A DNA stretch of 64,000 nucleotides, taken from positions 1 through 64,000 of the forward strand of contig NZ_VHIV01000011.1 in NCBI RefSeq assembly GCF_006494425.1, given 5' to 3'. A program made the translations under genes and the position numbers. Below are positions 28,689 through 38,134 of this stretch, piece after piece. This DNA is from Bacillus dicomae. GTDB taxonomy: Bacteria; Bacillota; Bacilli; Bacillales; Bacillaceae_G. Position 1 is the stretch's first letter. Each line of letters starts with the position of its first letter. The notes beneath the pieces are model-generated. The model saw only the letters and a list, made by a program, of their open reading frames with translations. It did not search any database and was not told where the DNA came from.

Positions 28689-30125
28689 TTGAAAAAAAGA
28701 AAGATAGCAGTTGTCATTGTAGCGTATACCATTTTGCTGGCAACATCTGTACATACATATAAAAAACAACTCGATCATCCTATTATGAGTGATGTCGGTA
28801 AATTGCTTCCGACAAAAATAAAACGAGTTGAAAGTGCTACGGATGAGCAATCGTTAATACAATTAGTGCGAGACGCTAAGGGGGAAGAGGAGAAAATTTC
28901 CATTGCAGGTATGCAACATAGCCAAGGCGGACAGACGTATTATCCGAACGGTACGATGCTTGATATGAAAGGATATAATAAAATATTAGAATTTGACCCA
29001 GAGAAGAAGCGAATTACAGTTCAAAGCGGTGTCACGTGGAATGAGATTCAGAAGAAAATAAATCCATATGGTCTTGCGGTTCAAGTTATGCAATCTCAAA
29101 ATATTTTTACGGTTGGCGGTTCATTAAGTGTAAATGTACATGGTCGTGATATTCGACATGAAGCATTGATTGATACAGTCGAATCATTTCGATTATTAAT
29201 GGCAGATGGTACTGTACGTAATATAAGTAGAGAAGAGAATGCGGATTTATTTCCTTATGTCATTGGCGGTTATGGGCTATTTGGTGTCATTTTAGATGTG
29301 ACCTTAAAGTTAACAGATGATCAGTTATATGAAATGCACACGAGAATGCTAGATTATAAAGAATACACATCTTATTTCAAAGAGAAAGTGAAAAAAGATG
29401 AAAATATTCGTATGCATTTAGCTCGTATTTCGGTTGCTCCAAGCTCATTTTTAAAAGAGATGTATGTGACAGATTATACATTGGCACAAAATCAAAATAT
29501 GAGGGAGAAGTATAGTGAATTAAAAGAAGAAACTATTATAGCTGCGCCTAAATTTTTACTTGGATTATCACGCTATAGTGATTGGGGAAAGAATACATTT
29601 TGGGATATACAAAGAAGTTATTTTGAACGTACAGATGGAAAGTATGAGACACGAAATAACGTTATGAGGTCAGATAGTGCCTTTATGGAATATGAAAACC
29701 CGAATAGGACAGAAGTGTTACAGGAATACTTTGTGCCTATAGATTCTTTTACGGAGTATATAGATGATTTACGTAACGTACTAAATGAGGAAGAGTTTAA
29801 TTTGCTCAACATTACGATTCGTTACGTAGAAAAGAATGAAAATGCAGTTTTATCCTATGCGAAAGATGATATGTTTGCGCTGGTTCTTTTAATTAATCAG
29901 GGGCGCTCAGAGGGTGAGATAAGGAAAACAGAGGATGTCATTCGGAAGATGATTGATGTTACTTTAAAGCATAACGGTAGTTACTATTTACCGTACTATT
30001 CTTATCCAACGAAGGAGCAGTTAAAGAGGGCATATCCTCGTATTGAAGAATTTCTCAAAAAGAAGAAGGCAGTAGATCAAGAAGAGAGATTTGTGAATTT
30101 ATTTTATAGGGAGTATACGAAATGA
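28689..30125 (+). CDS. FAD-binding oxidoreductase (FAD_binding_4), membrane anchored
   Basis: This 478-residue protein has an N-terminal membrane anchor (residues 5-22) and a PCMH-type FAD domain (about 50-215). SIAGMQHSQGGQTY matches the pyrophosphate-binding region, VQSGVTWNEIQ follows, and VGGSLSVNVHGRD and GGYGLFGVILDVTLKL mark the FAD fold. The active face is probably outside the cell. The start is TTG at 28689, with AAGGAG 8 bp upstream. It overlaps the next gene by 4 bp (ATGA), so it is coupled to a half-size MFS protein. Substrate unknown. Confidence 0.83.
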   Translation: MKKRKIAVVIVAYTILLATSVHTYKKQLDHPIMSDVGKLLPTKIKRVESATDEQSLIQLVRDAKGEEEKISIAGMQHSQGGQTYYPNGTMLDMKGYNKILEFDPEKKRITVQSGVTWNEIQKKINPYGLAVQVMQSQNIFTVGGSLSVNVHGRDIRHEALIDTVESFRLLMADGTVRNISREENADLFPYVIGGYGLFGVILDVTLKLTDDQLYEMHTRMLDYKEYTSYFKEKVKKDENIRMHLARISVAPSSFLKEMYVTDYTLAQNQNMREKYSELKEETIIAAPKFLLGLSRYSDWGKNTFWDIQRSYFERTDGKYETRNNVMRSDSAFMEYENPNRTEVLQEYFVPIDSFTEYIDDLRNVLNEEEFNLLNITIRYVEKNENAVLSYAKDDMFALVLLINQGRSEGEIRKTEDVIRKMIDVTLKHNGSYYLPYYSYPTKEQLKRAYPRIEEFLKKKKAVDQEERFVNLFYREYTK

Positions 30126-30655
30126 CATATAGAAGATTTGTAGCTTCACAAAGCATCATTATGATGGCAGGAAGTATGGTATTTCCTTTTTATATACTAT
30201 TACTTCGAAACGTTGGAAATAGCTTTTCACAATTTGGTTGGGCATATGGTTTATTCGCTTTAACTTCAGCGCTTGTATACCCATTAGTAGGAAAGCTGTC
30301 TGATAGAGTAGGCGACCAAAAATTATTAATTATATATGCCTGGTCCATGGCAATATTAATGCTTTGTTTTCCTATTGCAACAGAAGTTTGGCATGTATAT
30401 ATTCTTCAAATTGTAATGGGAGTTTTAGGTGCAGTGCAACGTAATACAGAGAAGACGTCGTTAGCACGAAAAGTTGTACAAGAAAATGCTGGTTATGAGA
30501 TTGGGAAATATCATGTGTGGACATCGATTGGGGGAGCAATAGCAATTATTGCTACAGGATATTTAGTAGATTTCTTTACGATCGGCACGATTTTTTATAT
30601 TGCATCTATCTTATATGTAGTGAGCGGAGTTGTATTAAGTAGTAAAAAAATATAA
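30122..30655 (+). CDS. Half-size MFS transporter-like membrane protein
   Basis: This 177-residue protein has about six membrane segments and the MFS loop 2-3 motif GKLSDRVGDQKLL near residue 58. It is about half the usual 400 residues of an MFS transporter. The frame ends normally at TAA with no sign that a second half follows in another frame. It is translationally coupled to the FAD oxidoreductase. It may work as a dimer or be a stable truncation. Confidence 0.75.
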   Translation: MTYRRFVASQSIIMMAGSMVFPFYILLLRNVGNSFSQFGWAYGLFALTSALVYPLVGKLSDRVGDQKLLIIYAWSMAILMLCFPIATEVWHVYILQIVMGVLGAVQRNTEKTSLARKVVQENAGYEIGKYHVWTSIGGAIAIIATGYLVDFFTIGTIFYIASILYVVSGVVLSSKKI

Positions 30656-30733
30656 CTATTCCCATTTTTACCTGAATAATCTTTATTTGTTATACTAAAG
30701 GGGAAGAGAAAAGAAAAGGAGACATTGCCTTTG

Positions 30734-32455
30734 ATGAAATTTTTAATTTTAGCTATTCTCACTTTGTTTTTGATTCCATGGACAAGAAGAAGCGGTAGTA
30801 AACTTCGAGCAGTGGATAAGAAAGGGGATGAGAAGGTTGTAAAGGGTAAGAAATCATCTATTTTAGTTATTCCAGTTTTATTTTGGATAGGTATTGCAAT
30901 CTATGAATATTTTTGGCTAATTGATGATCGAGCAGATTCAATTCTTACTCATTATTCTGTTGCAGTAGCAATTTTAATTGGGCTTGTTTTATTTTCACAA
31001 GATCAAATAGGGAAATTAGAGGGTACGTTAAAAGGACTTCTAATGTTTGTTTTACTTGCGAGTTACGGCTACTTTGGTTATTTGCACGATATAGTAATCT
31101 CGCAAACGAAATATGATTCTGTTGTAAAGGTAGAGAAAGATATTTCAGAGCCATTTACTGAAAATGACCAGCCGTTTACAGTGCCGCCAAAGACAGCGGA
31201 GAATAAGATGAAAAAAGTATTTGGGGATATTCCGAAAGTAGCTTATTTTGAGCTAGGAGAATTAACGCCACAAATGGTAAATGGTGAGGCTTTATATGTA
31301 GCACCGATTGAAGTTTCAGGATTTTTTAAAGCACGTAAAGCTGAGACAATTCCAGGGTATGTAACAATGTCGGGTACGAATCCTGATGCAGAAGCGAAAC
31401 TGCACCTCGGTTATAAAATGAAGTACGTGCCGAGCATGTTTTTCGGGAATAACTTAGAGCGTGTGGTAAGGCAAGCGGAACCAAATTTAATCTTTAAAGG
31501 GAAACCGAAATTTGAAGTTGATGATAAAGGGAAACCGTATTATACAATGACGTACGGTGAATTTATTTCAGGAAGATCTGGATTTGAGATAGAGGGTGTT
31601 GTAGTAGTAGATGCACAAACAGGTGAAGTGAAAAGATACGATAAAGGCAAGGCACCTAAATTTGTTGATGGCGTATTAAATCACGAGACTGCCTCTACGT
31701 TAAATACGTACTTCGGTAAATATATTCACGGATTTTGGAATACGAAATTCTCACAAACTGATATGAAGATCCCGACTGAGTGGGGAACGAAAGAAGGAGT
31801 TACACCAATCTTCGGTAAGGATGGAACACTATATTACTTTACTGATTTCACTTCTCCGAAAGAAGGAGTGGATTCTGCGTTAGGTTACTCACTCATTGAT
31901 GCACGTACAGGTAAGTTGTATTACTATAACGGAAAAGAAGTAAAGGGAATTATGGATGGTTCGGCTGCTTCGGAAGTCGTGGATAATTCCTTTAAGAGAG
32001 AAAAGTGGCATGGAACGATGCCGGTTATTTATAACGTGTACGGTAAACCTTCTTGGATTGTACCTGTTATTGATGACGGAGGATTAGTACGTGCCCATAC
32101 TGTTATCTATGCTTCTAATGCGAAAATATTTGCAACAGGTTCGACGCAAAAAGAAGCGCTTGAGAATTATAAAAATGCGCTGAGTGGAAGTGGAGATTCA
32201 TTTAGACCGACTTCAAATGGTAAAGAGGCACAAAAAGAAGGCGTTGTACAACGTGTATATAAAGAAAAATCAGGTGAAAATACAATTGTTTATGTATTGT
32301 TAGAGAACGAACAAAAAGTGTTTATGATACCTGCGAAAAAGTTCCCATATGCTATGTTTACAGAAGTGGGAGATCCAATTCAAATCACATATTTAGATAC
32401 AGGAGAGGCGATGTCTTCCGTATCCAAATTTACAAATAGTAACTTGAACAAGTAA
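30734..32455 (+). CDS. Membrane protein of unknown function with large extracellular domain
   Basis: This protein of about 573 residues has an N-terminal region with four hydrophobic segments (about 5-20, 45-62, 75-92 and 102-122) and then a long soluble part of about 440 residues. That part has repeated VVVDAQTGEVKRYDKG and SLIDARTGKLYYYNGKE motifs, reminiscent of PepSY-type modules. I do not recognise a named family. AAGGAG at 30716 fits either TTG at 30731 or ATG at 30734. It is transcribed with, or just after, the MFS-like gene. A terminator follows. Confidence 0.75.
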   Translation: MKFLILAILTLFLIPWTRRSGSKLRAVDKKGDEKVVKGKKSSILVIPVLFWIGIAIYEYFWLIDDRADSILTHYSVAVAILIGLVLFSQDQIGKLEGTLKGLLMFVLLASYGYFGYLHDIVISQTKYDSVVKVEKDISEPFTENDQPFTVPPKTAENKMKKVFGDIPKVAYFELGELTPQMVNGEALYVAPIEVSGFFKARKAETIPGYVTMSGTNPDAEAKLHLGYKMKYVPSMFFGNNLERVVRQAEPNLIFKGKPKFEVDDKGKPYYTMTYGEFISGRSGFEIEGVVVVDAQTGEVKRYDKGKAPKFVDGVLNHETASTLNTYFGKYIHGFWNTKFSQTDMKIPTEWGTKEGVTPIFGKDGTLYYFTDFTSPKEGVDSALGYSLIDARTGKLYYYNGKEVKGIMDGSAASEVVDNSFKREKWHGTMPVIYNVYGKPSWIVPVIDDGGLVRAHTVIYASNAKIFATGSTQKEALENYKNALSGSGDSFRPTSNGKEAQKEGVVQRVYKEKSGENTIVYVLLENEQKVFMIPAKKFPYAMFTEVGDPIQITYLDTGEAMSSVSKFTNSNLNK

Positions 32456-32483
32456 AGCGATAGAGATTCTATCGCTTTTTTTA
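32456..32483 (+). terminator. Terminator of the 30734 gene
   Basis: The stem GCGATAGA / TCTATCGC is followed by TTTTTTT. Confidence 0.88.
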
Positions 32484-32581
32484 CAGAATTAAACAGGAAA
32501 ATGCGCTATACTTGACGTATGTTTATGTTGTAACTATAATTGTTACGTTTTAGTATGTATAGGAAAGGGTGAACGAAAAAA

Positions 32582-33832
32582 GTGAATGAAGTTAATCAGG
32601 AAATATATAAGCCTGTAAAGATGAACAGGTTATGGATGATTCTTGTATTAGGGACACTTACGGCGATTGGGCCATTATCTATTGATATGTATTTGCCTTC
32701 GTTACCGAAGTTAACGGATGACTTGCAAACAGGTGCATCCCTAGCGCAGCTTACATTAACAGCTTGTTTGCTTGGGCTTTCAGTAGGACAATTATTTGTT
32801 GGCTCAATTAGTGATATTTATGGAAGACGCAAACCTCTTATTATTGCTCTCATTATTTATGTTGCTTCTTCTTTACTTTGTGCTGTTGCGCCATCTATTT
32901 GGACTTTAGTGTTATTACGCTTCCTACAAGGAGCTTCAGGATCAGCCGGTATTGTTATATCACGTGCAATGGTACGTGACATGTATTCAGGTTCTGAAAT
33001 GACGAAGTTCTTCTCACTGCTTATGTTAGTAAACGGAGCAGCACCTATTTTGGCACCGATTATTGGGGGACAATTATTACAGTTCACAACGTGGCGCGGT
33101 GTTTTCATCGTTCTTGGAGCAATAAGTGTATTCATGTTAATATCAGCTACTTTCGTATTACGTGAAACATTACCTCCTGAAGAAAGAGAAACAGGTGGTT
33201 TGTCAGGGACGTTAGCGACGTACGGAAAACTATTAAAGGATCGTTTGTTTATGGGATATGCATTGTCACAAGGATTAGTAACAGCGGCAATGTTTGCATA
33301 CATTTCGGGCTCACCATTTGTGTTGCAGAACATATACGGAGCATCACCACAGCAATTTAGCGTATTCTTTGCGATTAACGGTATCGGTATTATTATTGCT
33401 AGTCAGGTAACGGGTCGTTTAGCGGGGAAAGTGAATGAGAAGACATTATTTGTCTCTGGTATCATTATTGCAGCTGTTGGTGGTTTATCTTTACTACTGA
33501 CAATCTTACTAGGAATAGGGTTAATTGGTGTTTTATGCTCGTTATTTCTTGTCGTATCAAGTGTTGGGGTTGTCTCAACAACTGGGTTCTCATTAGCGAT
33601 GAGAAATCAAAAACAAGCTGCAGGAACAGCATCAGCTTTATTAGGGTTATTACAGTTCATTTCAGGAGCGCTTGTTGCACCGCTAGTAGGTATTGGTGGA
33701 AGTAATACCGCATTACCGATGGGTGTTGTGATAGCCCTTTGTGAAATTGGTGCTGTGTTATGTTATCTATTTATGGCTAGAAGAAGTGAAAAGCAGTTTG
33801 AACTGCAACAAAGACAAAATTTAGAGGCTTAA
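32582..33832 (+). CDS. Bcr/CflA-type drug efflux MFS transporter
   Basis: This 416-residue transporter has 12 predicted membrane segments. The signatures are IGPLSIDMYLPSLP near residue 25, VGSISDIYGRRKPL near 75 and the motif C-like GASGSAGIVISRAMVRDMY near 120; all are typical of the Bcr/CflA branch of drug:H+ antiporters. The start is GTG at 32582 with AGGAAAGGGTG upstream. It is monocistronic with a strong terminator. The actual substrate (bicyclomycin, chloramphenicol or other) cannot be told. Confidence 0.88.
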   Translation: MNEVNQEIYKPVKMNRLWMILVLGTLTAIGPLSIDMYLPSLPKLTDDLQTGASLAQLTLTACLLGLSVGQLFVGSISDIYGRRKPLIIALIIYVASSLLCAVAPSIWTLVLLRFLQGASGSAGIVISRAMVRDMYSGSEMTKFFSLLMLVNGAAPILAPIIGGQLLQFTTWRGVFIVLGAISVFMLISATFVLRETLPPEERETGGLSGTLATYGKLLKDRLFMGYALSQGLVTAAMFAYISGSPFVLQNIYGASPQQFSVFFAINGIGIIIASQVTGRLAGKVNEKTLFVSGIIIAAVGGLSLLLTILLGIGLIGVLCSLFLVVSSVGVVSTTGFSLAMRNQKQAAGTASALLGLLQFISGALVAPLVGIGGSNTALPMGVVIALCEIGAVLCYLFMARRSEKQFELQQRQNLEA

Positions 33833-33840
33833 TGTATAAA

Positions 33841-33883
33841 AAGGAGCTAATTCAAATGTTTTTTGAATCAGCTCTTTTTTTAT
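33841..33883 (+). terminator. Terminator of the Bcr/CflA gene
   Basis: The stem AGGAGCTAATTCAAA / TTTGAATCAGCTCT is followed by a run of seven T residues. Confidence 0.88.
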
Positions 33884-34082
33884 TTCTTTGAAATAACTTA
33901 TACAGTGTTGTAAGGCGATGCAAAAGTTATTTGTATAAAGTGACGATACTGTGACAAACATGTTGGTATATATATTACGTTGTCGTCTTAAGTGTAAAAA
34001 GTAGGATGTTCTCGGTATAATAACAAGTGGAGATAAAAGAAACTATAATGAGTAGTAGCTGTAGATAAAAGGAGAAGAAGAG

Positions 34083-34586
34083 ATGAAGAAGGTTTTGGGT
34101 ATTGCTGTAATGGGAAGTATGATCCTTCTAGCAGGATGTAATGGAAATAAAGATACGAAAGAACCGAAAGAAAAGATAGAGCAATCCACTGAGCAAACAG
34201 AAGATATGAAAGAATACAGTGCAGTACATGAAAAGTACGATATGAAAATGAATAAAGAAATTAATAACGCACTGCAGCTATTTGAAGTGGCAAAGGAAAA
34301 GGGCGGTAAGGAAATAACGAAGGCTAAATATAAAGAAGATGTGCAAAAGGTAACGACAAACATGTTAGAAGATATTGATAATATACGTAAAGAAATTCGT
34401 GTTCCGAAGTCGAAAGAGCAAGAACATGAGGTATATGTTGGTTTCTTGAATGAATCGGAACAAGCACTGAAAAAATTACAGAAGTTAGCTAAAGAAGAAG
34501 ACTCATCGTTGATTCGTGATATAGAAATTAACTTTGCAACAGCATCGACATACTATAAACGTTATCAAGCAGAAACGAAAAAATAA
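34083..34586 (+). CDS. Small lipoprotein of unknown function
   Basis: This 167-residue protein has a lipobox LLAGC at about residue 19. A charged linker (NKDTKEPKEKIEQSTEQTED) precedes a predominantly helical domain rich in Lys and Glu, including EINNALQLFEVAKEKGGKE and a C-terminal ATASTYYKRYQAETKK. No family is recognised. AAAAGGAGAAGAAG precedes the ATG. It converges with a DUF3951-like gene and shares a terminator with it. Confidence 0.75.
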   Translation: MKKVLGIAVMGSMILLAGCNGNKDTKEPKEKIEQSTEQTEDMKEYSAVHEKYDMKMNKEINNALQLFEVAKEKGGKEITKAKYKEDVQKVTTNMLEDIDNIRKEIRVPKSKEQEHEVYVGFLNESEQALKKLQKLAKEEDSSLIRDIEINFATASTYYKRYQAETKK

Positions 34587-34614
34587 CCTTGCCTGTGCAA
34601 GGTTATTTTTTCTT
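34582..34614. terminator. Bidirectional terminator
   Basis: The stem AATAACCTTGC / GCAAGGTTATT with a CTGT loop is flanked by A and T runs, between convergent genes. Confidence 0.88.
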
Positions 34615-34818
34615 CTTACCATCTCCGTCTTCATCCTCGGATACTAATACCTTCTGTTCTTCGCGAAATTCGGAAATAGTTTGCCCGGTAATATTATCGA
34701 AAGGGGTATAAAAAGAGGTGATACTTTTCTTTTTGATGAAGAGTTTGTAGAAGCCAATGATGACGAGTATAACGATTGTTAATGGTAATCCTATAGTGGC
34801 AAGAAGTAAGGGGTCCAT
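34603..34818 (-). CDS. Small membrane protein, DUF3951-like
   Basis: This 71-residue protein has an N-terminal membrane segment (residues 5-27), then a short basic stretch KLFIKKKS, the motif FYTPFDNITGQT, and an acidic/basic tail. The pattern fits DUF3951, a small Bacillus membrane family with no known role. AAAGGAGTG lies 7 bp before the ATG. Confidence 0.75.
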   Translation of the reverse strand: MDPLLLATIGLPLTIVILVIIGFYKLFIKKKSITSFYTPFDNITGQTISEFREEQKVLVSEDEDGDGKKKK

Positions 34819-34985
34819 CGTATCACTCCTTTAATATTATTTTTTATTATAAGCAAAATACGACATAGATAAATAAAACTATTAAAAACTGATTTTTCTA
34901 AATATATCCAATTTGATTGACTTTTCATTTTTTCAGAATTATAATTCGAAATATACAATTTGAACCAAATAATTATATAGCAATT

Positions 34986-35092
34986 TACTTATCCAGAGAG
35001 GTAGAGGGACTGGCCCTATGACACCTCAGCAGCGGGTTCTGAAAGATGAACACCGTGCTAATTCCAGCAAGCAAGTCTTGAAAGATAAGTGA
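34986..35092 (+). ncRNA. SAM (S-box, SAM-I) riboswitch before the peptide ABC operon
   Basis: The core is clear: ACTTATCCAGAGAGGTAGAG, GGGACTGGCCCTATGACACC, CAGCAGCGGG, CACCGTGCTAATTCCAGC and GAAAGATAAGT, closing P1. The elements match the SAM-I consensus in order and spacing. A terminator follows at 35109-35145, so low SAM should turn on the downstream peptide transporter. Confidence 0.93.
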
Positions 35093-35108
35093 TGGGCCTT
35101 TGTTTATT

Positions 35109-35146
35109 AAGCCTTGATCTTATTTTTTAAGATCAAGGCTTTTTGT
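35109..35146 (+). terminator. S-box terminator hairpin before the peptide ABC operon
   Basis: The stem AAGCCTTGATCTTA / TAAGATCAAGGCTT is followed by TTTTGT. It is the expression platform of the riboswitch, about 80 bp before the first permease gene. Confidence 0.9.
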
Positions 35147-35227
35147 ATTGTAAGAAGAGAAAAGGGAGAAATGGGAAAGATACGTCAATAAAACAAAGTA
35201 AATTTATGAGTTTAGGGGGTTATGGGA

Positions 35228-36145
35228 GTGTACGTTTTTAAAAAACTATCGGTTATGGTATTTACACTATGGATCATTACAACAGTAACATTTTTGATTA
35301 TGCACATTATTCCGGGGGATCCATTTTCATCGGATGCAAAGATCTTTCCGGCGGAAGTTGTGCAGAATATGAGAGCAAAGTATCACCTTGATGAACCGTT
35401 ATGGAATCAATATGTTGCTTATTTAGACGGCGTAGTTCATTTTGATTTCGGTGAATCTGTTCAATCGACCGGGCAAGGTGTATCAGAAATTATAACAACT
35501 GGTTTTGGTCCATCAGCGATTATTGGTTTACAAGCACTTATTATTTCATTGTTAGTTGGAATTGCTGCAGGTACATTTGCAGCTCTCTATCACGGGAGAG
35601 TAATTGATTATGGTGTGAGTTTGCTTGCGATTCTAGGTATTTCTATTCCAAGTTTTATTTTAGCACCGCTATTTATACAGGTATTCGCTATTCAATTTGA
35701 ACTTTTACCAGTGGCGTCTTGGGGAACATTTGAACATACGGTATTACCATCCTTCGCATTAGCGTTAGGGCCAATCGCGGTTATTACGAGATTTGTGCGC
35801 TCTAATATGATTGAAGTTTTGCAGAGTGATTATATTAAGCTAGCGAGAGCGAAAGGTATACCAATTAAGAAAATCATTATAAGACATGCCCTTCGAAATG
35901 CAATTGTTCCAGTGCTTACATTTGTTGGACCGCTAATGGCTGGGCTTTTAACAGGGACTTTCATTATTGAAAAGATTTTTGCAATTCCTGGTTTAGGAAA
36001 ATATTTTGTAGATAGTATTTTTAACCGAGATTATCCAGTAATTATGGGAACAACCATTTTCTATAGTGCATTATTAATTTCTTGTATTTTCATTACAGAT
36101 ATTATTCATCGTATTGTGGATCCGCGTATTCGTTCTATTACGTAA
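35228..36145 (+). CDS. Oligopeptide ABC transporter permease (OppB/DppB type)
   Basis: This 305-residue permease has six membrane segments. MHIIPGDPF near residue 25 and the ABC permease loop DYIKLARAKGIPIKKIIIRHALRNAIVP near 200 are typical of OppB. A GTG at 35228 is preferred over the ATG at 35222, because AGGGGG is only 2 bp from the ATG but 8 bp from the GTG. It is the first gene of a five-gene cluster (two permeases, two ATPases and a binding protein) controlled by an S-box. Confidence 0.93.
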   Translation: MYVFKKLSVMVFTLWIITTVTFLIMHIIPGDPFSSDAKIFPAEVVQNMRAKYHLDEPLWNQYVAYLDGVVHFDFGESVQSTGQGVSEIITTGFGPSAIIGLQALIISLLVGIAAGTFAALYHGRVIDYGVSLLAILGISIPSFILAPLFIQVFAIQFELLPVASWGTFEHTVLPSFALALGPIAVITRFVRSNMIEVLQSDYIKLARAKGIPIKKIIIRHALRNAIVPVLTFVGPLMAGLLTGTFIIEKIFAIPGLGKYFVDSIFNRDYPVIMGTTIFYSALLISCIFITDIIHRIVDPRIRSIT

Positions 36146-36162
36146 GGAGGGGGGATATTTAA

Positions 36163-37167
36163 ATGGGAGCTTATGAGATCAATAAACAGTTATTAACGAG
36201 TGAAGAGAAAAAAGAATTAACAATAAATAAAGATCAGCAAACGATTAGCCGAAAAAAAGAAGTGTTCCGTAAATTTGTATCAAATCCAATCGCAGTTCTA
36301 GGAACAGTGACATTGTTACTTATTATTATTTTCTCTCTTATCGGTGAAAGTTTAACTTCTTTCACTGCTAGTGAACAAATAAAAGAGGCGACAAACTTAT
36401 CCCCTAGTAGTGAGCATTGGTTTGGAACAGATGATTTAGGTAGGGATATTTGGGCTCGTACTTGGGCTGGTGGGAAAATTTCATTGGTAGTTGGATTAGT
36501 AGCAGCTGTTCTTGATATAGGACTTGGTGTACTGATTGGGGGATTTAGTGGATATGTGAGAGGGCGTAATCGCCTTGGGACTTTAATTGATGAGTGGATT
36601 GTACGAGGGATTGAAATATTATACGGTATCCCATATTTATTAATTGTTATTTTATTACTAATCATTATGAAACCAGGACTTTTTACAATTATTATTGCTC
36701 TTGCATTAACAGGTTGGATTGGTATGGCACGTCTCGTTAGAGCGCAAGTCTTATCTTTAAAGCAAAGGGAATTTGTTATTGCAGCAGAGCGATTAGGTAC
36801 ATCGCATATGAAGATTATATACGGACATATCATTCCGAATTTAACAGGCATTATTATCGTAAATTTATCATTTACAATTCCAGCAGCTATTTTCTCAGAA
36901 TCATTTTTAAGCTTCATTGGACTCGGAGTACAATCACCAGCAGCGAGCTGGGGAACGATGACGAATGACGCGCTTGGGACATTATTAAGCGGGGAATGGT
37001 GGCAACTCTTCTTCCCATCGCTGATGATCGCACTCATTATGTTTGCATTTAATGCAATTGGTGATGGTTTGCAAGATGCAATTGATCCAAAAATCGTAAA
37101 ACAGAATCGAAAGGAGAAAAAACATGGGACAGCTTTTATCTTTAGAAAACGTAACGTTGGCCGTTGA
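36163..37167 (+). CDS. Oligopeptide ABC transporter permease (OppC/DppC type)
   Basis: This 334-residue second permease starts with a cytoplasmic stretch of 40 residues and has about six membrane segments. HWFGTDDLGRDIWAR near residue 85 and AERLGTSHMKIIYGHIIPNLTGII near 205 are OppC signatures. AAGGAGGGGGG precedes the ATG. Its 3' end overlaps the next ATPase gene by 44 bp. Confidence 0.93.
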   Translation: MGAYEINKQLLTSEEKKELTINKDQQTISRKKEVFRKFVSNPIAVLGTVTLLLIIIFSLIGESLTSFTASEQIKEATNLSPSSEHWFGTDDLGRDIWARTWAGGKISLVVGLVAAVLDIGLGVLIGGFSGYVRGRNRLGTLIDEWIVRGIEILYGIPYLLIVILLLIIMKPGLFTIIIALALTGWIGMARLVRAQVLSLKQREFVIAAERLGTSHMKIIYGHIIPNLTGIIIVNLSFTIPAAIFSESFLSFIGLGVQSPAASWGTMTNDALGTLLSGEWWQLFFPSLMIALIMFAFNAIGDGLQDAIDPKIVKQNRKEKKHGTAFIFRKRNVGR

Positions 37168-38134
37168 AAAAGAGAATAGTAAGCAAGCAATTGTGAAGCA
37201 TGTTTCCTTTTCTATTAACGAAGGTGAAATAGTTGCACTTGTAGGGGAAAGTGGTTCTGGGAAAAGTGTTACAGCACAATCTATTATCGGACTAAATCAA
37301 GAATCTATTCATATCGACGATGGAAGTATCTCTTTCCAATCTCAAGGATTAACGGATTTACAAGAATCAGAATGGAATCAAATTCGTGGGAAAGATATTT
37401 CTTTTATCTTTCAAGACCCACTTTCATCTTTAAATCCAACGATGAAGGTGGGAAGACAAATTACAGAAGTGATTTTGCAGCACGAAAAGAAATCGAAAAA
37501 AGAGGCAAAAGAAATTGCAATTAACTTATTAAATGATTTAGGGATACATGAAGCAGAGAAACGCTTTGAACAGTACCCACATCAATTAAGCGGAGGTATG
37601 AGGCAACGTATTTGTTTAGCAATTGCTTTTGCTTGTCATCCAAAGCTTGTAATTGCAGACGAGCCAACAACAGCGCTAGATGTAACGATTCAGAAACAGA
37701 TTATGGGGTTATTAAAAGAGCGAAAAGAAAAACAAAATACGAGTATTTTATTAATTACACATGATTTGGCACTTGTACGTGAAGTAGCTGATCGAGTAGT
37801 TGTGATGTATGGAGGACGTGTTGTTGAAAAAGGAACGATACAAGAAGTAATAGGTTCACCTAAGCATCCATATACGAAAAGTTTATTGCAAGCCATTCCG
37901 AATATGGATGATTCTGAAAAGGTACTTAGGGCTATTGAGGGAACAACACCATCAATTGAAACGTTAAATAGCTTTGGGTGCCCATTTGTAAATAGATGCC
38001 CAGTAGCAATAAAAGAATGTATTCATCGTTTCCCTGATAGAACATCATATTCTGAGGAACACAGTTCACATTGTTGGCAACATGTTCTAGAGCATGACCA
38101 AGCGAAATCAAAAGAGAAGGTGAATGCTTCATGA
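37124..38134 (+). CDS. Oligopeptide ABC transporter ATPase (OppD/DppD type)
   Basis: This 336-residue ATPase has Walker A GESGSGKSV near residue 42, signature LSGGMRQR near 155, Walker B LVIADEPTTALD near 175 and the switch HD in LITHDLAL near 208. Its C-terminal oligopeptide region carries CPFVNRCP followed by further Cys residues, the pattern associated with a [4Fe-4S] cluster in DppD-type proteins. The start has AAGGAG 6 bp upstream inside the end of the permease gene. Confidence 0.93.
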   Translation: MGQLLSLENVTLAVEKENSKQAIVKHVSFSINEGEIVALVGESGSGKSVTAQSIIGLNQESIHIDDGSISFQSQGLTDLQESEWNQIRGKDISFIFQDPLSSLNPTMKVGRQITEVILQHEKKSKKEAKEIAINLLNDLGIHEAEKRFEQYPHQLSGGMRQRICLAIAFACHPKLVIADEPTTALDVTIQKQIMGLLKERKEKQNTSILLITHDLALVREVADRVVVMYGGRVVEKGTIQEVIGSPKHPYTKSLLQAIPNMDDSEKVLRAIEGTTPSIETLNSFGCPFVNRCPVAIKECIHRFPDRTSYSEEHSSHCWQHVLEHDQAKSKEKVNAS

